The notes under the pieces: model-generated
What the model was told of the DNA's origin: nothing
The model's input: only the letters and a program-made list of their open reading frames with translations
Database searches by the model: none
Origin: Caenorhabditis elegans
Taxonomy: Eukaryota > Nematoda > Chromadorea > Rhabditida > Rhabditidae
Direction: 5' to 3'
Assembly: GCF_000002985.6 (NCBI RefSeq)
Contig: NC_003280.10
Location: forward strand, 11,094,501 to 11,158,500
DNA length: 64,000 nt
Position numbers and translations under genes: made by a program
Shown here: positions 25,601-35,159 of the stretch, in pieces
Layout: each line of letters opens with the position of its first letter
How positions within the stretch are numbered: the first letter of the stretch is position 1

Positions 25601-26214
25601 TTCAGCCAAAAGATGGAAATGAGCCGATTGTCTACAAAGAGAAGGCTCCGTATCTTCTTCCACCACTCGAGGACCTTCAGTCAATTTCAATTGGAGGTGG
25701 CAACTATCAATTGGTGCATATCAGTCTACAATCAGAAGATCAGGTGAAAGTGATGAAGGATATTATGACAATTGGACAAGGACGCGTGATGCTCAAAAGA
25801 TATGGTGTAGATTCGTCGGAAATGAAGATAAAAGAAGCAACAACACTGTATGATGATACTCCTAGCTTGATGAGCATGTTTAATAATGAAGATACTGCTG
25901 TGGAACTTGACGAGTATGAGATTCAGTGTATGATGGAGAAGATTGACGAAGGGATTAACTTGAATAGCTCAGACGAGTATCCAAATGTTCAAATTGAATT
26001 GAGTTGTGTCAGAGATGTCACTGAACGAACAACTATGGATTTGGCACAATTACAGAAACGATCCTTGAAACTATTAAGTGAAAGTCTTGATCTGTAAGTT
26101 TTATTTGCTTGTTATGGAAAAAATAAAATTTATATTTTCAGCTGGCAGGATGAGGTCAACGTTTCAAACACAATCAACGGGTTGGCTGATGCGGTCCAGG
26201 ATATGCAGATCTAA
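13688..26214 (+). CDS. mat-2: APC1, largest scaffold subunit of the anaphase-promoting complex
   Basis: Sixteen exons close to 1916 aa: 13688-13777, 13831-14160, 14205-14634, 14920-15066, 18250-18337, 18821-19412, 20011-20474, 21069-22053, 22470-22579, 22608-23463, 23872-24474, 24525-24656, 25141-25385, 25437-25554, 25606-26093, 26142-26214. Residues about 1-290 match the APC1 beta-propeller; residues about 278-350 are a Pro/Ser/Thr loop rich in SP/TP sites; the rest is helical and includes the proteasome/cyclosome repeats (GMTLGFGLNGHL, SAGFSLGLIMLGKGN, HQALGILMLGEGRYAF) and the conserved EPRLLVPFDI near the C terminus. The APC/C ubiquitinates securin and cyclin B; worm mat-2 mutants arrest in meiotic metaphase I. 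Intron 4 (3.2 kb) contains an antisense globin gene. The piece at 21897-22013 could alternatively be an intron (GTACGT...TTTCAG, in phase); I kept it as exon. AATAAA is at 26281. Confidence 0.88.
15113..16669 (-). CDS. glb-4: Globin with N-myristoylation signal, nested in a mat-2 intron
   Basis: Seven exons (16563-16669, 16305-16517, 16150-16257, 15935-16099, 15731-15888, 15372-15522, 15113-15317) join in phase to 368 aa. Residues about 10-215 are a globin domain: WNTINSHDP in the A/B region and RLGARHRHY, where His106 aligns with the proximal F8 histidine of neuroglobin-type GRKH; then FWAPFAQQLPIAMSKMY and SWRQFSCMLIESMKRGYEG for helices G and H, with an acidic insert (EKSEEEEVCE) between. 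The start MGNQSARQ is a good N-myristoylation site, so membrane anchoring is likely. The C-terminal 150 residues are Ser/Arg/Pro-rich (RSSRSRSAS, HRPPPP, YRRRS) and unusual for globins. An acceptor at 16702 implies a 5' UTR exon. The E7 ligand is unclear. The symbol is recalled, moderately sure; the globin call is firmer. Confidence 0.75.
16670..18249. other. Remainder of mat-2 intron 4; probable globin promoter
   Basis: No coding frame is supported on either strand. The stretch begins with the candidate globin 5' UTR acceptor at 16702. It contains GA-rich blocks (17000-17060), paired AGCTCC words near 17733-17750, CTGCTGCTGCTG at 17764-17775 and a short GT run at 18142-18155. It is the natural place for globin control sequences. 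Confidence 0.5.
24913..25107. repeat. CTTTAAAGGCGCACACC-family foldback repeat in mat-2 intron 12
   Basis: The left half reads GGTCCCGACACGACAA and GTGCGCACCTTTAAAGAGTA; the right half reads GACTACAGTACTCCTTAAAGG inverted. A lone fragment of the same family (GTTCGTGGCGAGACCGGCTA) is in the previous large intron near 23786. Both are non-coding. Confidence 0.75.
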
Positions 26215-26381
26215 CGGGTTTCTGCGAATTTACCTTTTTTTAAATGTATTATTATGCTTTTTCAAATTGAACTATTTATGAATAAATTGATCGAAACTTG
26301 GTCATACTTTATTGGGTAAAATTTCTGATAAAATATTACAAGAAAGCGAAAACGCGGATATTCAAGAAATTATAAAAAGTT

Positions 26382-27480
26382 TTAGGAGTCGGCTGAAGAT
26401 CCTCGAGAGCTGGAAGAAGATATGGAGCCTTTTCCTTCTAAACAACTGGCTCATTTCTACTTTTTGAAGATTTCATTCAATTAAATAAAATATTCAATGA
26501 TCTAGGAGTAACTTCAACTTCAACCACATAGTTGCTCATTCGCCATTTATTTGAAACTTGCGAATGTTCAATAACATTTGATTGCTCATAAAACTTTATT
26601 TGATAAAAAAAAGAGTATGGAAAATAATTTGGATCAGGACGAGTGTATATTGAAGTTGAGAGGGAAAATGTTGAAGAGAAACCAGAGAAATTGATCGAGT
26701 AGATTCTTGGCAAGTTTTGAAATTATATGGTTTTAATAAGTTTTGAACATTTTTAAATACAACTAACCATGGAGCATTTAGTATATTTCGGAGTCTACGG
26801 TTCCACTGGATCCGATGCTCAATTCTCATGAAAGCGTCTGTGAGATTTGTCACAGGAATCACAAAGTCCAAGAATTCCTCTGGCACCTGATGAGTGTCTG
26901 CTGCACACATCATAAGCTTCTCTTTGCGGCCTGCCAAACACGCGTACAAACTGTCGACCACGTCATCAACCTGAAAATGTGCTCCCGTTATATTATGTAC
27001 TTAGTTTTTAAAACGTATGGATGCAAATTCTAAACGTTTTTCTCCGCTCTGTGGGTAAATTGCTTTAAAACACGCCCAAAGGGGGAACAAAAAAGGCATT
27101 TCAGGCAGTCTTCAGGTCCTGAAACTGAACTTTCCTCCTATGGAACCCCTAGGGCGGTGTTTTTTAAAATAAAAAATAAAAACTTACAGAGGTAACATTT
27201 CCCAAATGGTCCACGCCACCCGTGAATGCCCAATGATCAGGAACGGTCTTGTTAGTGATGGCGGCCCAGAAGACAACTGATGAAGCAAGCCCAGACGAAG
27301 TTCCTTCAAAGCGGTGGCGATCCCCGAAGTCGAGAACAATTCTTCTGACAATCGGCGGGAGCTCTACTCCATACAAAAGTCGAACAGAGTTGTACGCCAT
27401 TCTTGCTCTATTGACAACCAGCGAACTGACATCCCCGTAGACATGGAAGGATTCCCAGTGATCCTCGACCCAAGCATAGG
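26382..27480 (-). CDS. Degenerate Lon protease-like domain protein (5' end not found)
   Basis: Two firm exons, 27188-27480 and 26768-26970, and a tentative last exon 26382-26445. The encoded segment matches the C-terminal proteolytic domain of Lon: MAYNSVRLLYG, then FEGTSSGLASSVVFW aligned with Lon DGPSAGI around the catalytic Ser, then AFTGGVDHLGNV aligned with the AMTGE...GNV strand. Where Lon has the catalytic Lys in GGIKEK, this protein has DDVVDS, so the Lys is missing and the protein is probably not a working Lon peptidase. No AAA+ domain is present in the window. The first exon needs a donor in phase 1 upstream; the ORF at 30318-30635 may be part of it. The tentative last exon has a weak acceptor, but a minus-strand AATAAA at 26308-26313 fits that end. 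It could be a divergent functional gene or a decaying copy. Confidence 0.6.
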
Positions 27481-27531
27481 CTGAAAAAGTTCCCTTGACT
27501 TTCGACTATTGCAACTATAAGTTTTTTATGC

Positions 27532-27954
27532 CTAGACCAGAGATGGGCGGATATTTTTTCGGATATTTTCTAATAATGAATTTATCAATTAGTATTGATG
27601 TAGTTATTCTGGAAGAAATGTATCCGAACAAAAGAGTAACTATTAAGCAACATTTTAATATGATAAAACCTAGAAAAATTCTACAAGTTTTCCTTACCGA
27701 GACCTTAAAACTTATTAGCCGAGCAACATCGGATATCGGATATTACGGATATTACGGATATCGGATAATGGACTTGCATATCGTTTATACAGAAAACTTG
27801 TAGAATTTTTCTAGGTTTTATCATATTAAAATGTTGCTTAATAGTTACTCTTTTGTTCGGATACATTTCTTCCAGAATAACTACATCAATACTTATTTAT
27901 AAATTCATTATTAGAAAATATCCGAAAAAAATATCCGCCCACCTCTGGCCTAGA
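27532..27954. repeat. Long perfect-looking foldback element
   Basis: Arms of about 160 bp (27532-27693 and 27791-27954) are near-perfect inverted copies: CCAGAGATGGGCGGATATTT at the left end reappears inverted as AAATATCCGCCCACCTCTGG at the right. The 97-bp loop contains GGATATCGGATATTACGGAT, itself repetitive. It has no coding content and looks like a foldback transposable element. Confidence 0.9.
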
Positions 27955-28057
27955 CGCAGCTAACTTTGCGTAAAAATATCAAAAACTGGGGATTTATATA
28001 AGAAGCCTTAAAAATCTCACAAATCTTGACATGCCGAGGCCGTTGAACGCCGTCAGC

Positions 28058-28288
28058 AGTAATAAAAATAAAAATAAAAATAAAAATAAAAATAAAAATA
28101 AAAATAAAAATAAAAATAAAAATAAAAATAAAAATAAAAATAAAAATAAAAATAAAAATAAAAATAAAAATAAAAATAAAAATAAAAATAAAAATAAAAA
28201 TAAAAATAAAAATAAAAATAAAAATAAAAAAAATAATAAAAATAAAAATAAAAATAAAAATAAAAATAAAAATAAATTTTTATTTTTA

Positions 28289-28319
<31 letters not shown>

Positions 28320-28322
28320 TTT
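28058..28322. repeat. (TAAAAA)n microsatellite followed by its inverted (TTTTTA)n copy
   Basis: About 215 bp of TAAAAA units with one interruption (AAAAAAATAATAAA near 28230) is followed by about 45 bp of TTTTTA units. The open frames on both strands (Lys/Asn or Tyr/Phe repeats) are artefacts of the simple repeat. Confidence 0.97.
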
Positions 28323-28324
28323 AA

Positions 28325-29980
28325 ACATAAAATTTGCTACAAAATGGCTACGGGAATTTCTAAAAAATTTAGTTTGAAGAGATTTATGAATTTTCAAAGT
28401 TTGGAAAATCTATTAATTTTGCATATAATTTTTATAAATTCTGAAAGAACATAAAATTTGCTACAAAATGGCTACGGGAATTTCTAAAAAATTTAGTTTG
28501 AAGACAGAAATTAATTTTCAAAGTTTGGAAAATCTATTAATTTTACATATAAATTGTGGTCTACAAGGTATGACTGAAAATTCACTTTTTCTGCTTGAAC
28601 TTGGCGGTTTCAAAATTTTTTGAAATTCTGTTTTTAAATTTTGAAAGAACATAAAATTTGCTACAAAATGGCTCCGGGAATTTCTAAAAAATTTAGTTTG
28701 AAGCCAGAAATTAATTTTCAAAGTTTGGAAAATCTATTAATTTTGCATATAATTTTTATAAATTCTGAAAGAACATAAAATTTGCTACATAATGGCTACG
28801 GGAATTTCTAAAAAAGTTAGTTTGAAGCCAGAAATTAATTTTCAAAGTTTGGAAAATCTATTAATTTTGCATATAAATTGTGGTCTACAAGGTATGACTG
28901 AAAATTCACTTTTTCTGCTTGAACTTGGCGGTTTCGAATTTTTTTGAAATTCTGTTTTCAAATTCTGAAAGAACATAAAATTTGCTACAAAATGGTTACG
29001 GGAATTTTTGAAAAAGTTAGTTTGAAGCCAGAAATTAATTTTCAAAGTTTGGAAAATCTATTAATTTTGCATATAAATTGTGGTCTACAAGGTATGACTG
29101 AAAATTCACTTTTTCTGCTTGAACTTGGCGGTTTCAAAATCTTTTGAAATTCTGTTTTTAAATTTTGAAAGAACATAAAATTTGCTACAAAATGGCTACG
29201 GGAATTTCTAAAAAATTTAGTTTGAAGACAGAAATTAATTTTCAAAGTTTGGAAAATCTATTAATTTTGCATATAATTTTTATAAATTCTGAAAGAACAT
29301 AAAATTTGCTACAAAATGGCTACGGGAATTTCTAAAAAATTTAGTTTGAAGACAGAAATTAATTTTCAAAGTTTGGAAAATCTATTAATTTTGCATATAA
29401 TTTTTATAAATTCTGAAAGAACATAAAATTTGCTACAAAATGGCTACGGGAATTTCTAAAAAATTTAGTTTGAAGACAGAAATTAATTTTCAAAGTTTGG
29501 AAAATCTATTAATTTTGCATATAATTTTTATAAATTCTGAAAGAACATAAAATTTGCTACAAAATGGCTACGGGAATTTCTAAAAAATTTAGAAGACAGA
29601 AATTAATTTTCAAAGTTTGGAAAATCTATTAATTTTGCATATAATTTTTATAAATTCTGAAAGAACATAAAATTTGCTACAAAATGGCTACGGGAATTTC
29701 TAAAAAAGTTAGTTTGAAGCCAGAAATGAATTTTCAAAGTTTGGAAAATCTATTAATTTTGCATATAAATTGTGGTCTACAAGGTATGACTGAAAATTCA
29801 CTTTTTCTGCTTGAACTTGGCGGTTTCAAAATTTTTTGAAATTCTGTTTTTAAATTTTGAAAGAACATAAAATTTGCTACAAAATGGCTACGGGAATTTC
29901 TAAAAAAGTTAGTTTGAAGAGATTTATGAATTTTCAAAGTTTCGAAAATCCACCTATTTTTGCCTATTAATGGTAGTTTT
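28325..29980. repeat. Tandem array with two unit lengths, 124 bp and 200 bp
   Basis: The anchor ACATAAAATTTGCTAC recurs at 28325, 28449, 28649, 28773, 28973, 29173, 29297, 29421, 29545, 29665 and 29865. Spacings are therefore 124, 200, 124, 200, 200, 124, 124, 124, 120 and 200. The long unit equals the short one plus a 76-bp block containing GGTCTACAAGGTATGACTG; the 120-bp unit lacks four bases (TTTG). A diverged copy continues to about 30180. The short frames inside are repeat artefacts. Confidence 0.95.
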
Positions 29981-30317
29981 CATTAAATAATAAAATACGC
30001 ACTAAAAGGTAGGGCTGAAAATGTACTATTTCTGTAACTACGTGAAGCTTCTTGTACCTTCTGTAATATTGTTGTATATTCTAAAAGAGCTCAGAATTTA
30101 CTACAAAATTAAAAAAAAATTTCTTTCAAGATATTTATGAATTTTCAAAGTTACGAAAATCCATCTATTTTTGCCTATAAAAAAATGTTTGTTTGTTTTT
30201 TCTGGACCTTTTTTTTCCTTTTTTTTGGATGAAAAAATTCGCAAAAAATTTTCCCGTGGTGGAGAGTTGAACTCATCCCCTCCCCCCTCCCACCCCCCGG
30301 CCCAAGCAGTTAAACCG

Positions 30318-30635
30318 CTCCTAAACCGCTCCAAAAACCATTGCTGGCCACTTTTCTCCGTCATCCCGAGTCACGTTTTGTCCTTCTTCAGTACTTTCAA
30401 AGAGCATTTCCACAATCGGATCTCTTTTCATTTGTTCAAAATAAAATTTATGCCAAAGATCAATAGGCATAGCGGAAAATGCACTTGAAGCGCGCAGAGC
30501 TGCAGAAGAAAGAACCGGTTTCTGGCTATATTTCCCACGTGGCCAACGTGGAACGGATTGTTCATTTCTGTAAGCGCAGGAGCTCAATTCGTTAATAAGT
30601 TCCATGTATTGTGTTTGCTTGATCATCAGAATAAC
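30318..30635 (-). CDS. Unrecognised coding exon (hypothetical)
   Basis: An ATG-initiated frame of 101 codons (MIKQTQYMELINELSSCAYR at the start) with protein-like composition: a segment rich in Ser/Ala (SSAALRASSAFSAM), then a charged helix-like part (HKFYFEQMKRDPIVEMLFES). It ends at a TAG that is overlapped by possible donors (GCG followed by GTTTAG). There is no AATAAA downstream on this strand for several hundred bases, so it is probably a 5' exon spliced over the repeat block, conceivably to the Lon-like exons at 27480, although the obvious donor is in the wrong phase. A phase-1 alternative donor GTACTG lies inside the frame. No family recognised. Confidence 0.35.
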
Positions 30636-30960
30636 TTAATTTTGTGCCATTTTTTGTACAAAATCAATAGTTTTGGTCAAAAATGTATTGTTAAATTTTT
30701 GATGTGCGGAAAATCTACTTTTTTAAAAAAAATTTGCTGCACACCCCCGGCTTCCATGATTTTTATACTATTTCGATCAAGCCAGCGAAAGTTCTCCAGA
30801 AAAACCGCACTGGATTTTTTAAATTCAAATTTGCTCGGACGTGAACAACGGAATCGCACAATTGCTTGTAAAACTATTTCTTCCAAAAGGCTTTTTAAAA
30901 AATAAAACGAATCACTGGAAGACGTTATGTCCAACAATTTTATTTGTAACCAAAACAAAT

Positions 30961-31853
30961 TTATTCCTCGTCGTCGCCTCCGGCTCCATCTCCCTTTCTC
31001 AAGGTGCGTCGCTTGACGCGTCCTGGACGGCCACCTCCGTATGGAGATTGAAGAGAGAAGTCGATGTGCTTCTGGGAGTCCAAACGAACGATGAAGGATG
31101 GGACATCGACAACTTGTCTGCGGACACTGAAAGAGAAGAATTTGAAGTCGATACTAATCTTGTAATTTGTCATGTCATCTTTCAGTGAAATAAATTTTTT
31201 AATGAAATATTCCGGACAATGACTACTGGATCAGTCTTCAAAATAGCGCAGGAATACCTAACTGGTTTAAATCGAAAAACATTTGTAAAAAATTAACTGC
31301 CAGAACAATCAATTTTCCGAAAGATGAATTTAATGTTAAAATGATAGTTCTAAAAACTGTTTCATTTTTAAATATATTTTTATACAGAAACAAAAACTAA
31401 CCGGATGTGGTGCTGCTTGATCAAGATACGGGCGTGGTGGATAGACTTGGCAAGTCCGAGCTTGAAGACCTGGGTTTGGAGCCTGCGCTCAAGGAAGTCC
31501 TCGACCTTAAGACCGAGAACGTAATCGAGCTTCATCTTGGTCTCGTCGAGGACACCGATCTTGACAAGACGACGGAGAAGGGCATTTCCTTCGAAAAGAC
31601 GCTTTGGATCCTTGTCTTCAAGAGTAAGAAGCTCACGAGCCGCCTTACGGACCTTGGCGAGGGTGTACTTGACACGCCAGACCTCACGCTTGTTCTTGAG
31701 TCCGAAAGTTCCGATGAGCTTGAGCTCCTGTAAAACAAAATTTTAAAATATAAATTTTACTTTGACATTTCAAACCTGGTCAAGGCGCTCCTTCTCGAAC
31801 GGACGGCGTGGCGACTTTGTCACTTTAGATTGCACAGTCTTCAGACGTGCCAT
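30961..31853 (-). CDS. rps-9: 40S ribosomal protein uS4 (RPS9)
   Basis: Three exons, 31776-31853, 31402-31727 and 30961-31126, give 189 aa, typical for eukaryotic RPS9. It starts [20 protein letters not shown] and contains the S4 RNA-binding domain ([33 protein letters not shown]) and an acidic C-terminal tail ending GDDEE. uS4 binds 16S-like rRNA in the small-subunit body and shapes the mRNA entry and decoding fidelity. The stop codon TAA is embedded in AATAAA (minus strand 30965-30960), and a second AATAAA lies 21 bp further on, so the 3' UTR must be very short. It is transcribed divergently from lsm-1. Confidence 0.96.
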
Positions 31854-32452
31854 AGTTGAACCCTGAAAAAAATAAATAGAAAATTGAAGTTTGAGGCAGC
31901 AACAACGAAAACAGAGGGAAGCAAATTACAAATTAACGATAAAAATAACAATAATGTAATGAAAATTCATTTTTTTAATTAATTTTCTGACAATTTCATT
32001 CAAAAATTCAGCGATTTTCCCAAAAAATAATAGAAAAAAAGAAAAATTGTCAGGTTCGGCCTAAAAGAGTGGGGACGACTACGGTCGGTGGTCGTTGCGG
32101 GACCCACCCGCGTAAATCGGTGTGCCTTTACCAGAGAAAAAACACCCTCTCATGCATGCACAGTCTCTCGTTTCTTTTCCATTCGGTTCTTTTTAATATT
32201 TTCCTGCTAATTTTAACGAGTCTATAGCAGTTTTGAGCTTATATAAATCTTAAACTCATATAATTTCAATAAAAATTAGTAAAAATAACGTTTACCAACG
32301 AAAAACACTATCAGGAACTGGCATTCAATGTTAAATATTCATGATTTAAGCCTTTGCCCGTGTTTTTAACCGAAAATTCCACTTATTGTTTGAAATCTCT
32401 TCGAATTCAATGTTTTATTCGTATTTTAATCTAATTTTTTCGTTTTCAGATC
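31854..32452. promoter_or_regulatory. Divergent promoter region between rps-9 and lsm-1
   Basis: A 599-bp region. A GC-rich block at about 32055-32140 (GGGACGACTACGGTCGGTGG, CGCGTAAATCGG) and a pyrimidine tract at 32150-32190 (CTCTCATGCATGCACAGTCTCTCG) are the best promoter candidates, the latter resembling start regions of worm ribosomal-protein genes. A TTTTTTCGTTTTCAG acceptor ends at 32449, three bases before the lsm-1 ATG, and is probably its SL1 site. Confidence 0.5.
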
Positions 32453-32881
32453 ATGGACTTGCCCGATCCCTATTTACCCGGAGCAATAAGCTTGTTCGAG
32501 CAGCTTGACAAAAAATTATTAGTTGTTCTCCGCGACGGACGGAAATTGATTGGCTTCTTGAGATCGATAGATCAATTTGCCAATCTTATATTGGAAGATG
32601 TCGTAGAACGCACATTTGTTGAGAAATACTTCTGTGAAACGGGTCAAGGATTCATGCTTATTCGCGGAGAGAATGTTGAGCTTGCTGGAGAAATCGATGA
32701 TACCATTGAGACTGGACTTACGCAGGTTTTTAAATGATTTTTCTATAATCTATCTCTTAATAATTTATCCTTTCAGGTGTCTCCCGAAGAATTTCGTCGG
32801 CTGGAGGATGAGTATATTGCCAAAAATCCGCCAAAGTTCCTAAAACGACAAGCAGAGAAAACAGAAGAACACGATGCATGA
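32453..32881 (+). CDS. lsm-1: U6 snRNA-associated Sm-like protein LSm1
   Basis: Two exons, 32453-32725 and 32777-32881, give 125 aa. The Sm1 motif (LDKKLLVVLRDGRKLIGFLR, with the conserved GRKLIGFL strand and the following SIDQFANLILED) and the Sm2 motif (FMLIRGENVELAGEID) are complete. LSm1 is the subunit that distinguishes the cytoplasmic Lsm1-7 ring, which binds oligoadenylated mRNA 3' ends and promotes decapping in P-bodies. The start YLPGAISLFEQLDKK and the C-terminal basic helix (PPKFLKRQAEKTEE) fit LSm1 rather than LSm8. Start chosen at the ATG directly after the acceptor at 32449. No canonical AATAAA follows. Confidence 0.93.
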
Positions 32882-33987
32882 ATCTGTATTCTGAAAAAAG
32901 AAAACACGTCGCACGGGTTGATTCTACATCTCGATTTTCAATTTGAAATTTCCCTTTCTTGTGCTATGTTTGTTTGAAATTTTATGTAATTCCTTGATAT
33001 TCTGACGAGAAGTAAACTAATTTGATTCAATTTCAAAAATGTTTTGATTTCTTTTTTTTACTTGAAGGTGTTATGATCTGAATATATATCGGAGGATTGC
33101 TTTCAACTTCCAATTCCCATCGAAGCCGTATTTAGAAGATCCAAGGACTCGGGTTGCAACTGTATGCGTAAGTTTATTTGTTTTTGGGCAACGCATCAAA
33201 ATCTTACAGCTTCTGTTCATCTCAAATAAGTTGCTTGGCGCTCTAATCTGCTCGCAAATGCATGCCTAATGCAGCCAAATCTCCACAGAAAACGAGGAGA
33301 AATCGATAGAGCGGTGGTGCTTGCTTCTCTTTCCTCTCGCTTAACCAAAAAAGCTTGCATTTTCGTGCTAAAACGTGTCAGTTATGCATATTTTATACTT
33401 ACCGTATATTCTCTATTAGTGCTACATCTCCAGTAGTACTGCAGTCTCTAATAGTGCTGCATTCAAAAAGGGTCCGAAAAATAGTGCTGCAGTCTCTATT
33501 AGTGCTGCACCACATTTTCTATTGAAAGAGTCACTTGATAGTTTCGATATTTTTGGGTATTTTTTTGTATATTTTTGATGAATTTTTGATAATTTACGAG
33601 AGTAATTGAATTATGGGGTCTTTTTGTTACAAAAGTTCGCAATTTTTATGAATTTCTGCTAAAAAAAGAGCTTTTGTGTCTAAAAACTAGTGATCTAAAA
33701 TTGAAAATAGTTGTTCGAAAATTAATGCTGCAGTCTCCAGTAGTACTGCAGTCTCTAATAGTGCTACATTAAAAAAAGGGCCTGGAAATTAGTGTTGCAT
33801 GCAGCACTAATAGAGAATAGACGGTAATCGTTCCTCCCCCGCTCCCCCGAACAGTCAAATATTCTATCGAAACATTTCAGTTGCGTTCGCTCTCCACGCA
33901 CTTATCCGCTCTTCTCATCGTCTGAGTCTCTCCACTCTTCATTCAACCCGTCAGAGTGTTTCATTCGGCACGTTAACTCGAAACGAC
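32882..33987. other. Intergenic region with a palindromic AGTGCTGCA repeat
   Basis: The lsm-1 3' UTR is followed by an inverted-repeat element at 33401-33825 bounded by ACCGTATATTCTCTATTAGTG and CACTAATAGAGAATAGACGGT. Inside, the word AGTGCTGCA(G) recurs several times in both halves around a mostly AT loop (33535-33710). From 33840 to 33960 the sequence is CT-rich and probably belongs to the 5' part of the UMP-CMP kinase gene, with an acceptor at 33880. Confidence 0.65.
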
Positions 33988-34614
33988 ATGCACAACGTGG
34001 TTTTTGTTCTCGGGCCTCCTGGATCTGGAAAAGGAACTATTTGCGCTAAAATTCAAGAGGTGAGTTTTTCCTGACAAGTTCTTAATTCTTTTAAAACAAA
34101 AATGTTTCAGAATTTGAACTACGTCCACTTATCAGCCGGAGATTTGCTTCGAGCGGAACGTCAAAGAGAAGGAAGCGAGTTCGGAGCTCTCATCGAAAGT
34201 CATATCAAAAATGGGTCAATCGTTCCTGTTGAGATCACCTGTTCCCTCCTCGAGAATGCCATGAAAGCTTGTGGAGATGCTAAAGGCTTCCTGGTTGACG
34301 GATTCCCGAGAAACGAGGATAACCTTCAAGGATGGAACAAGCAGATGGATGGTAAAGCACTCGTCCAGTTCGTGCTTTTCCTTTCGTGTCCTGTTTCGAT
34401 TTGCATTGAAAGATGTCTGAATCGTGGCCAAGGGAGAACCGATGACAATGAGGAGTCTTTGAAGAAGCGTGTCGAGACCTACAATCAACAAACCTTCCCA
34501 ATCATCGAGCACTTTGAAAAATCCGGACTCGTCAGAGAAGTGAAGAGCGAACGTCCGGTGGATGTTGTGTATGCGGATGTGGAGAAGGTGTTCGACGCTG
34601 CCAACAAAAAATAA
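33988..34614 (+). CDS. UMP-CMP kinase
   Basis: Two exons, 33988-34059 and 34111-34614, give 191 aa, normal for eukaryotic UMP-CMP kinase. The P-loop GPPGSGKGT is at residues 9-17; [19 protein letters not shown] and GSIVPVEIT form the NMP-binding part; [13 protein letters not shown] is the conserved DGFPR motif; [17 protein letters not shown] is the short LID. It phosphorylates UMP, CMP and dCMP with ATP in the cytosol. Upstream, the frame stays open back to the acceptor at 33880 and would encode an Arg/Ser-rich stretch without acidic residues until RND, so a longer isoform with a mitochondrial presequence is possible if a further exon supplies the ATG. AATAAA is at about 34741. Confidence 0.93.
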
Positions 34615-34616
34615 AC

Positions 34617-35159
34617 GGTTCTCTCTCCGTACTTACCCCTAAAGCTTCTTAACTTATGTTTAGTGCAATCCTGATTTCTTTCGCTCTGTGTCGTTTATTT
34701 TATCTTGTTCTTGTTCACGGTGGTTTTTTTGTCAGTATAATAAATTCAATGAATAATTTGAAGAAAACTTGAATTAAACTTGCAAATAATGTCGAAGATT
34801 AAGAAGCTCTCCAAAAAATATTTTTCGTTGAAATTAAAGAATTTCTTTAAAGTAAGAAAAGGTGTGTGACTACTGTAGTTTTAGATTGTTGCTGCGGAAT
34901 TTTCACAGATTTTTCATGGTGTTTCTAGTGAATTTGTCAAAAAATCAAGTGATTATTATGCTATATTCAGTTGTGTTTTTAAATAAATCAATGAATTTTC
35001 ATCGAACAACTAAGAAAATTCGATAAATATTCAGAGTTTGAAATTACAGTAATCTTTAAAGGCGCACATCTTTTCTCCCGGGCTTTTATCGAAATATATC
35101 GCGCCTGGGAAATTAAAAATTACCTTTTAAATACGTTTTTTTAAATCGCAGAAAATAAA
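34617..35159. other. Intergenic region with foldback repeat
   Basis: It contains the kinase 3' UTR (AATAAA near 34741) and a CTTTAAAGGCGCACA-family palindrome at about 34858-35070 (GGTGTGTGACTACTGTAG on the left, TACAGTAATCTTTAAAGGCGCACA on the right). No coding frame is supported. Confidence 0.6.

Noticed and set aside
28031-28397. Open frames of 97 and 114 codons with Lys-Asn or Tyr-Phe repeats
   Set aside because: They are translations of the TAAAAA microsatellite on each strand; no start context, splice sites or non-repetitive coding sequence.
29000-29250. Repeated 67-codon frames within the tandem array (28518-29937)
   Set aside because: The same frame occurs in every 200-bp unit because the unit is repeated; no sign of selection or expression.
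31127-31401. Hairpin in rps-9 intron 2 (TATTCC/GGAATA stem) considered as an H/ACA snoRNA
   Set aside because: Ribosomal-protein introns often host snoRNAs, but I could not place both an H box and an ACA box at the right distances, nor convincing C/D boxes.
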